From: Bacillota bacterium
GTDB taxonomy: Bacteria > Bacillota_I > Bacilli_A > Acholeplasmatales > Acholeplasmataceae
Direction of reading: 5' to 3'
DNA: 17,278 nucleotides
Assembly (NCBI GenBank): GCA_023431045.1
Contig: JAEYXZ010000077.1
Coordinates: 1 to 17,278 of the forward strand
Shown here: one piece after another, positions 13,465 to 17,278 of the stretch
How positions within the stretch are numbered: position 1 is the stretch's first letter
Layout: the number at the start of each line of letters is the position of its first letter
The notes under the pieces: model-generated
Databases searched by the model: none
Told to the model about the DNA's origin: nothing
The model's input: only the letters and a program-made list of their open reading frames with translations
Program-made: the position numbers and the translations under genes

Positions 13465-14055
13465 ATGAGAAGTATTCCTGTAGGTATTTCCGGACGTCAC
13501 GTCCATGTTACAAAAGAACATTTAGAAATTTTATTTGGTAAAGGTCATGAGTTAAAAGTCTTTAAGATGTTATCTCAACCAGGACAATATGCCGCTGAAG
13601 AAAAGGTCGACGTCATTTCTCCAGATGGTAAAGTCTTAGAAGGTGTAAGAATCTTAGGACCAGTTAGACCTGCATCACAAGTTGAACTTTCACAAAGTGA
13701 TTGTATCCGTTTTAAATTTGTTGCACCAGTTCGTTCATCAGGAGATGTTAAAGGTTCTGGTAAATGTACACTAAGAGGACCAGTTGGTTCTGTTGAATTA
13801 GAAGAAGGCGTCATTATTGCTGATCGCCATATTCATTTCTCACTTGAAGAAGCCGCTGAATTTGGCGTTTCAGATCGTGAAATCGTATCAATTAGAATTA
13901 AAGGAATTAAACCAGGAATTCTAGAAAACGTCTTATGCCGTGTGAATGCAAACTTCCGTTTGGATTGCCACTTAGATACAGATGATGGTGCTGCCTTCAT
14001 GTTAAAAACTGGCGACACATGTGAATTAGTTAAAAAATTTGTTATCGTTGAGTAA
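13465..14055 (+). CDS. pduL: PduL-type phosphate acyltransferase
   Basis: This 196-residue enzyme interconverts acyl-CoA and acyl-phosphate; in the family the substrate is propanoyl- or acetyl-CoA. Two repeated half domains are visible. The first begins IPVGISGRHVHVT with His12 and His14 and includes LSQPGQYAAEEKV (36-48); APVRSSGDVKGS (87-98) carries the conserved Arg90; the second half has GVIIADRHIHFS with His122 and His124, and NANFRLDCHLDTDDGAA with His169. These histidines are the zinc-site residues of PduL. It has no N-terminal encapsulation peptide and no microcompartment genes are nearby, so it is the free cytosolic form and likely serves as phosphotransacetylase making acetyl-phosphate for ATP (inference). 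AAAAGGATGG lies ahead of the start. It has its own strong promoter, and a hairpin separates it from the next gene. Confidence 0.93.
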   Translation: MRSIPVGISGRHVHVTKEHLEILFGKGHELKVFKMLSQPGQYAAEEKVDVISPDGKVLEGVRILGPVRPASQVELSQSDCIRFKFVAPVRSSGDVKGSGKCTLRGPVGSVELEEGVIIADRHIHFSLEEAAEFGVSDREIVSIRIKGIKPGILENVLCRVNANFRLDCHLDTDDGAAFMLKTGDTCELVKKFVIVE

Positions 14056-14058
14056 AAT

Positions 14059-14081
14059 AAAAGTGCCAGGTGGCACTTTTT
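14059..14081 (+). terminator. Terminator-like hairpin between pduL and the HD gene
   Basis: AAAGTGCC (14060-14067) pairs with GGCACTTT (14072-14079), loop AGGT, followed by a T5 run. It is a good intrinsic terminator by shape, yet no promoter is visible between it and the HD gene at 14100, so it probably attenuates rather than stops transcription. AGGTG (14068-14072) can alternatively pair with CACCT (14082-14086). Confidence 0.75.
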
Positions 14082-14099
14082 CACCTAAAGGGGTAAAAT

Positions 14100-15305
14100 A
14101 TGGAGAAGAAAAAACGTCAACAAGTATTTAGAGATCCACTTTATGGTTATATCCATATTGATTATGATTTTATAACACAACTCATTGATACTTCAGTATT
14201 TCAAAGACTTAGAAGAATCAGACAATTATCTGGAGTGCACATGGTATTCCATGCTGCCGAGCATTCCCGTTTTTCACATTCGTTAGGCGTCTATGAACTA
14301 TCCTATCGTTTTTTAGACATTGATGAAATTGCAGATACTTTTTCTCCACGTGAAAGACTTCTATTTATGACAACGGCACTTTTACATGATATTGGGCATG
14401 GTGCCTATTCACACGCTTTTGAGTACGTCTTTAAAGTCAATCATGAAAAGATTGGTGCTAAGTTGATTACAACTCATCCTGAGTTAAGAGTGGTTCTTGA
14501 TTCTGTTGATAGTGAATTTGCAGAAGATGTTGCAGGTATTTTATTGAAACAGAAGAAATATCCAGTGATTGAACAACTCATCTCATCACAACTAGATATT
14601 GATCGTCTGGATTATCTTGAACGAGATGCATACTTTACTGGTGCAGCTTATGGTCATATCGATTTGGATCGTTTGATGAGAGTCCTTCAAATTAAAAATA
14701 AGAAATTAGTCTTTAAAGCATCAGGTATTCACGCAATCGAAAACTATTTGGTTGCAAGATATCATATGTACTGGCAAGTCTATTATCATCCAAAAGCTAG
14801 AGCTTATGAAGTCATTCTTGAAAAGATTTACCTAAGAGTCAAAGACTTACTCGAACAAAACTATGATTTTGGTCACGATGTGACGGCACTAAAAGCAATC
14901 CTTAAAAATCCTGAAGATTTAAGAGCATATCTAGAAATCGATGATTATTACATGAATGGACTGATTGCTTACTTCTTGAAAGCGAAAGATCCAATCTTAA
15001 GTACACTCGCACATGATTTCTTAAACAGACATATTTGGGAATACATGGATGATGATAAAGAACATCAAGAACAAATCGATGCAATTCTTTCAAACTTTAG
15101 TGAACAAGACCGTCAATACTTCACTTTAAAGACATCCGTTGAACAAGGTGCGTATTTAGAAACCGAGTTTAATCTTGGAGATCAAATATACATTGTTACC
15201 GAAAAAGGCGATGTTAAAACCTTATCAACCTATTCATCAATTGTTCATTCATTGTTAAAGAGTTCGATGAAGGTTGACCCTAAATTCTTTTATCGGAAGG
15301 CATAA
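14100..15305 (+). CDS. HD-domain phosphohydrolase, YwfO/SAMHD1-like (putative dNTPase)
   Basis: This 401-residue cytosolic metal-dependent phosphohydrolase belongs to the HD family whose best-known members, SAMHD1 and bacterial dGTPase/EF1143-type proteins, remove triphosphate from dNTPs. The N-terminus FRDPLYGYIHID is typical. Metal ligands: His60 in HSRFSHSLGVYEL (with Arg57), His96-Asp97 in ALLHDIGHG, and the Asp of SSQLDIDRLDYLERDA (Asp166 or Asp168). His100 and His105 also match. The C-terminal ~200 residues are helical with a small final beta domain. The start at 14100 follows AAAGGGG with six bases between. The stop overlaps the rnmV start by one base (TAATG), so translation is coupled to an rRNA-processing gene. 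Nucleotide preference cannot be read from sequence; control of dNTP pools is the likeliest role. Confidence 0.88.
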   Translation: MEKKKRQQVFRDPLYGYIHIDYDFITQLIDTSVFQRLRRIRQLSGVHMVFHAAEHSRFSHSLGVYELSYRFLDIDEIADTFSPRERLLFMTTALLHDIGHGAYSHAFEYVFKVNHEKIGAKLITTHPELRVVLDSVDSEFAEDVAGILLKQKKYPVIEQLISSQLDIDRLDYLERDAYFTGAAYGHIDLDRLMRVLQIKNKKLVFKASGIHAIENYLVARYHMYWQVYYHPKARAYEVILEKIYLRVKDLLEQNYDFGHDVTALKAILKNPEDLRAYLEIDDYYMNGLIAYFLKAKDPILSTLAHDFLNRHIWEYMDDDKEHQEQIDAILSNFSEQDRQYFTLKTSVEQGAYLETEFNLGDQIYIVTEKGDVKTLSTYSSIVHSLLKSSMKVDPKFFYRKA

Positions 15306-15844
15306 TGGAAAAAATATATGTCGTTGAGGGGACTCATGATGAGTCTATCCTTAAACAAATTGACGCACAAATTAAAACGATATCTGTCGGTGGATCTGAA
15401 ATTAAAAAGGATGTCATTGAGTTTTTAAAGGCACAACAGGAAAGATTTGAGATTGTCTTGTTTCTAGATCCAGATCACGCAGGTGAAAGAATTCGTAATA
15501 TCTTAAGTCAAAAACTTAAGAAAGTATCCCACATCTTTTTAGAAAAGAAAAAATCCATCTCAAAGAATGGTAAAAAGATTGGTGTTGAACATGCCAGCTT
15601 AGAAGATATAAAAACCGCCTTAAATCACGAGATCAAAGAACAAGAAGTAATAAGTGATTTAACACTAACCTTCTTTGAATCAATAGGTTTAACGGGAAAG
15701 AAAGACAGTAAAGCGTTAAGACTCAAACTTGCATCACATTTTCATATTGGATATGTTAACGCAAAAACATTACTAAAAAGATTATCATGGTTAAATATCA
15801 ATCAACAACAAATTAAGGAGTTATTGAATGCATCATCAACCTAA
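15305..15844 (+). CDS. rnmV: Ribonuclease M5
   Basis: RNase M5 cuts both strands of the 5S rRNA precursor to give mature 5S rRNA, normally with ribosomal protein L18 bound. This 179-residue protein has the TOPRIM domain: Glu8 in YVVEGTHDE, and Asp55 and Asp57 in VLFLDPDHAGERIR, the motif characteristic of RnmV. The C-terminal part (about 105-179) is the helical RNA-binding region, ending SWLNINQQQIKELL. The length matches the family (about 180-190). GGAAGG (15295-15300) serves as ribosome site. It overlaps the HD gene by one base and ksgA by 17 bases, so the three are one translationally coupled unit. The rnmV-ksgA pair is the same as in Bacillus. Confidence 0.95.
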   Translation: MEKIYVVEGTHDESILKQIDAQIKTISVGGSEIKKDVIEFLKAQQERFEIVLFLDPDHAGERIRNILSQKLKKVSHIFLEKKKSISKNGKKIGVEHASLEDIKTALNHEIKEQEVISDLTLTFFESIGLTGKKDSKALRLKLASHFHIGYVNAKTLLKRLSWLNINQQQIKELLNASST

Positions 15845-16631
15845 AAAAAGGTTTGGTCAAAATTTCATCAAAGACACCAACCTCTTAAGAAAAATGGTTG
15901 ATGCATCTAACATTAAAGGGTTAAATGTTCTAGAGATAGGACCTGGACTTGGTGCCTTAACTCAATTTTTAACTTTGGATGCTAAGAAGTATTTAGCATA
16001 TGAAATTGATTATTCATTAAAACCTGAACTTAAAAAATATGAATCACCAACCAGTCATATTAAGTTTATTGACTTTTTAGAAGACGAAGACATTAGCCAA
16101 ACACTAACCGAATACTTTGGAGGAGAAGAGCTTCATTTAGTCGGTAATCTGCCTTACTACATCACAACACCAATCATTTTTAAATTCTTATCCATTGATC
16201 AAATTAAAACAGCAACCATCATGGTTCAAAAAGAAGTTGGAGAACGTATGATTTCCAGTTTAAATACAAAAGCTTATAATGGGTTTGCTGCAATCCTACA
16301 ATTTTACACAAATGTAACCAAAGTCATGGTTGTTAATAAGAAGATGTTTTATCCGGCACCTAAAGTAGATAGTATGGTTGTGAGACTCGAAAAAAGACCA
16401 AGTAGACTTAATGTGGAACAAACATCATTATATGAATCCATTGTTAAGATGTCATTTGGACACAAGCGAAAAACACTACTAAATAACCTTGTTGATAAAA
16501 CGAATGAACCTAAAGAAACGATCTTGAGATTTTTGATTTCACAAGGGTTTGATGATAAAGTTAGAGCTGAAAACTTATCAGTTGATGATTTTATTCGTCT
16601 CACCTTAAACTGGCCATTAATTAAGAAGTGA
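15828..16631 (+). CDS. rsmA: 16S rRNA (adenine1518/1519-N6)-dimethyltransferase
   Basis: KsgA/RsmA uses S-adenosylmethionine to dimethylate the two adjacent adenines in helix 45 of 16S rRNA, a late small-subunit maturation step. The protein has 267 residues. The N-terminal KKRFGQNFIKD is diagnostic; motif I is LEIGPGLGALT (35-45); acidic Glu59 binds the ribose; the catalytic motif IV is NLPYYITTP (107-115). The C-terminal domain contains YPAPKVDSMVVRL and FGHKRKTLLNNL, also typical. AAGGAG (15815-15820) lies seven bases before the start, inside rnmV. The gene ends in TGA and a terminator follows 21 bases later, closing the HD-rnmV-ksgA unit. Loss of KsgA gives kasugamycin resistance in other bacteria; here all motifs are intact. 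Confidence 0.97.
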   Translation: MHHQPKKRFGQNFIKDTNLLRKMVDASNIKGLNVLEIGPGLGALTQFLTLDAKKYLAYEIDYSLKPELKKYESPTSHIKFIDFLEDEDISQTLTEYFGGEELHLVGNLPYYITTPIIFKFLSIDQIKTATIMVQKEVGERMISSLNTKAYNGFAAILQFYTNVTKVMVVNKKMFYPAPKVDSMVVRLEKRPSRLNVEQTSLYESIVKMSFGHKRKTLLNNLVDKTNEPKETILRFLISQGFDDKVRAENLSVDDFIRLTLNWPLIKK

Positions 16632-16652
16632 CTCAATAGAGAAAAAGAGATC

Positions 16653-16688
16653 ATAACCCAGCTTTTACAAAAAAGCAGGGTTATTTTT
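16653..16688 (+). terminator. Terminator after ksgA
   Basis: ATAACCC (16653-16659) pairs with GGGTTAT (16678-16684), one A-A mismatch, then GCTTTT (16661-16666) with AAAAGC (16671-16676) and loop ACAA, followed by a T run to 16688. It shares its 3' arm with the inverted repeat at 16681-16707. Confidence 0.88.
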
Positions 16689-16707
16689 ACATATTACGTA
16701 AAAATAA
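16681..16707. repeat. Perfect 10-bp inverted repeat before spoVG
   Basis: TTATTTTTAC (16681-16690) and GTAAAAATAA (16698-16707) are perfect inverted arms around ATATTAC. The left arm overlaps the ksgA terminator 3' arm and T-run, and the repeat ends 57 bases before the spoVG -10. It may be an operator, an alternative RNA fold or a chance AT-rich palindrome. Confidence 0.45.
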
Positions 16708-16760
16708 GGGTTTTAGAAACCGATTTTATTATGAAAGCGCTATATTTTATCAATTTTGTA

Positions 16761-16769
16761 TGTTATAAT
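16761..16769 (+). promoter_or_regulatory. Extended -10 promoter of spoVG
   Basis: TG-T-TATAAT is a perfect extended -10 and lies 36 bases before the spoVG start. No good -35 is present 16-18 bp upstream. This element also shows that the longer in-frame reading from 16731 cannot be the real start. Confidence 0.65.
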
Positions 16770-16805
16770 AGCCTTGTTACAGAGAACAGCATCACGGAGG
16801 GAAAA

Positions 16806-17090
16806 ATGGAAGTAACAGACGTGAGAGTAAGACTTGTCGCAAGTGATTCACGCTTAAGGGGAGTGGTCACGGTGACATTCGACGATTGTTTCGTAGTTCA
16901 TGACATTCGCGTCATCGAAGGAGACAATGGCATATTTGTTGCTATGCCTAGCAAAAAGATGTCAAATGGTGGGTATCGAGATATTGCTCACCCAATCCGT
17001 CAAGAAATACGCGTTGTGATTGAAGAAGCTATTGTGAAAGCATACCAAGAAGCTTTACAAACACAAACACCAGAACCACAAGGGGACTAA
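16806..17090 (+). CDS. spoVG: SpoVG family nucleic-acid-binding regulator
   Basis: SpoVG is a small dimeric protein named for its Bacillus sporulation phenotype but widespread in non-sporing Firmicutes, where it binds DNA and RNA and affects virulence, envelope and metabolic genes. This copy has 94 residues. It begins MEVTDVRVRLV, exactly where Bacillus SpoVG begins, and contains FVVHDIRVIEGDNGIFVAMPSKK (about 29-51) and YRDIAHPI (57-64), the family signatures. The C-terminal tail after 80 is short and polar. The start at 16806 follows GGAGGG (16796-16801). It has its own promoter and terminator. In Bacillus glmU lies between spoVG and prs; here prs follows directly, consistent with loss of wall-precursor genes. 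Its targets here are unknown. Confidence 0.96.
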   Translation: MEVTDVRVRLVASDSRLRGVVTVTFDDCFVVHDIRVIEGDNGIFVAMPSKKMSNGGYRDIAHPIRQEIRVVIEEAIVKAYQEALQTQTPEPQGD

Positions 17091-17102
17091 GAAGCACTTT
17101 TT

Positions 17103-17132
17103 AAAAGACGTGTTCATATACGTCTTTTTTTC
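17103..17132 (+). terminator. Terminator of spoVG
   Basis: AAAGACGT (17104-17111) pairs with ACGTCTTT (17120-17127), loop GTTCATAT, with a long T-rich tail. It begins 13 bases after the spoVG stop. Confidence 0.9.
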
Positions 17133-17152
17133 TTTATTTTAAGTCGTCTAAA

Positions 17153-17161
17153 TGCTATAAT
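17153..17161 (+). promoter_or_regulatory. Extended -10 promoter of prs
   Basis: TG-C-TATAAT ends 26 bases before the prs start; TTTATT (17133-17138) is a weak -35 at 17 bp. It gives prs transcription independent of spoVG. Confidence 0.65.
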
Positions 17162-17187
17162 GACATATGTAGAAACGAGGTCAGAAA

Positions 17188-17278
17188 ATGAGCATAGATG
17201 TTAGTAAAGCTAAATTATTTACACTTTCTGCTAATCGCCCATTAGCCGAAATTATTTCCAAGTCTTCAGGGATACCAC
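17188..17278 (+). CDS. prs: Ribose-phosphate pyrophosphokinase, 3' part cut by window edge
   Basis: Prs makes phosphoribosyl pyrophosphate from ribose 5-phosphate and ATP, the entry point to purine, pyrimidine, NAD, His and Trp pathways. Only 30 codons are visible: MSIDVSKAKLFTLSANRPLAEIISKSSGIP. The stretch KLFTLSANRPLAE aligns with the start of Bacillus Prs (KIFSLNSNPELAK), with the following helix also matching. GAGGT (17177-17181) precedes the ATG by six bases. The position right after spoVG agrees with the Bacillus order spoVG-glmU-prs minus glmU. The catalytic flexible loop and PRPP-binding motif lie outside the window, so activity cannot be judged. Confidence 0.88.
   Translation, partial: MSIDVSKAKLFTLSANRPLAEIISKSSGIP

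Noticed and set aside
14053..14058. TAAAAT at the pduL stop as a promoter for the HD gene
   Set aside because: No -35 or TG extension, and its transcript would meet the terminator hairpin immediately.
16731..16805. 25-residue extension of SpoVG
   Set aside because: The extension covers the extended -10 at 16761-16769; Bacillus SpoVG starts at MEVTDVR, which has GGAGGG before it here.
1..17278. Mycoplasma genetic code (UGA = Trp)
   Set aside because: Four conserved genes end naturally at TGA and Trp codons in conserved positions are TGG, so the standard bacterial code applies.

Overview
This window looks like an origin-proximal housekeeping segment of a low-GC Mollicute that still reads UGA as stop, most likely an Acholeplasma-type organism (Acholeplasmatales or a close relative). 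The reasons are: AT-rich DNA; proteins close to Bacillus GyrB, GyrA, Hit, SpoVG and Prs; four genes ending in TGA (the MacB-like transporter, the response regulator, the HIT protein and KsgA) while Trp is written TGG, which argues against the Mycoplasma code; and a gene order that resembles a shortened Bacillus origin region (gyrB-gyrA ... serS ... rnmV-ksgA ... spoVG-prs) with wall and spore genes such as glmU absent. The species assignment is inference.

Layout. Bases 1-4558 hold gyrB (5' end cut off) and gyrA, closed by a strong terminator. Bases 4593-6111 hold a two-gene ABC transporter (ATPase plus six-helix permease) with its own terminator. Bases 6139-9201 hold a TetR-family repressor gene, with a palindromic operator on its predicted start of transcription, and four bases later a fused ATPase-permease of MacB type. 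Bases 9202-10741 hold a complete serine T-box leader and serS. Bases 10742-10964 are intergenic and contain a promoter-like pair, a strong hairpin and a perfect 9-bp inverted repeat. Bases 10965-12925 hold an OmpR-type response regulator and its histidine kinase, overlapping by ATGA. A convergent HIT-family gene (12941-13366, minus strand) runs into the kinase terminator. Divergent to it starts pduL (13465-14055), then a terminator-like hairpin and the tightly packed HD-phosphohydrolase, rnmV and ksgA genes (14100-16631). The window ends with spoVG and the first 30 codons of prs.

Functionally the window covers DNA supercoiling (GyrBA), membrane export with local repressor control, seryl-tRNA supply sensed by the T-box, envelope signalling, acetyl-phosphate/acyl-CoA metabolism (PduL), nucleotide metabolism (HD dNTPase-like protein, Prs) and rRNA maturation (RNase M5, KsgA). 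No tRNA or rRNA gene, insertion sequence, prophage, CRISPR array or other mobile element is visible, and I do not see a novel multi-gene system. The most interesting material is regulatory: the T-box, the TetR operator, the palindrome before the two-component operon, a possible short RNA between serS and that operon, and hairpins in the pduL-HD and ksgA-spoVG gaps.
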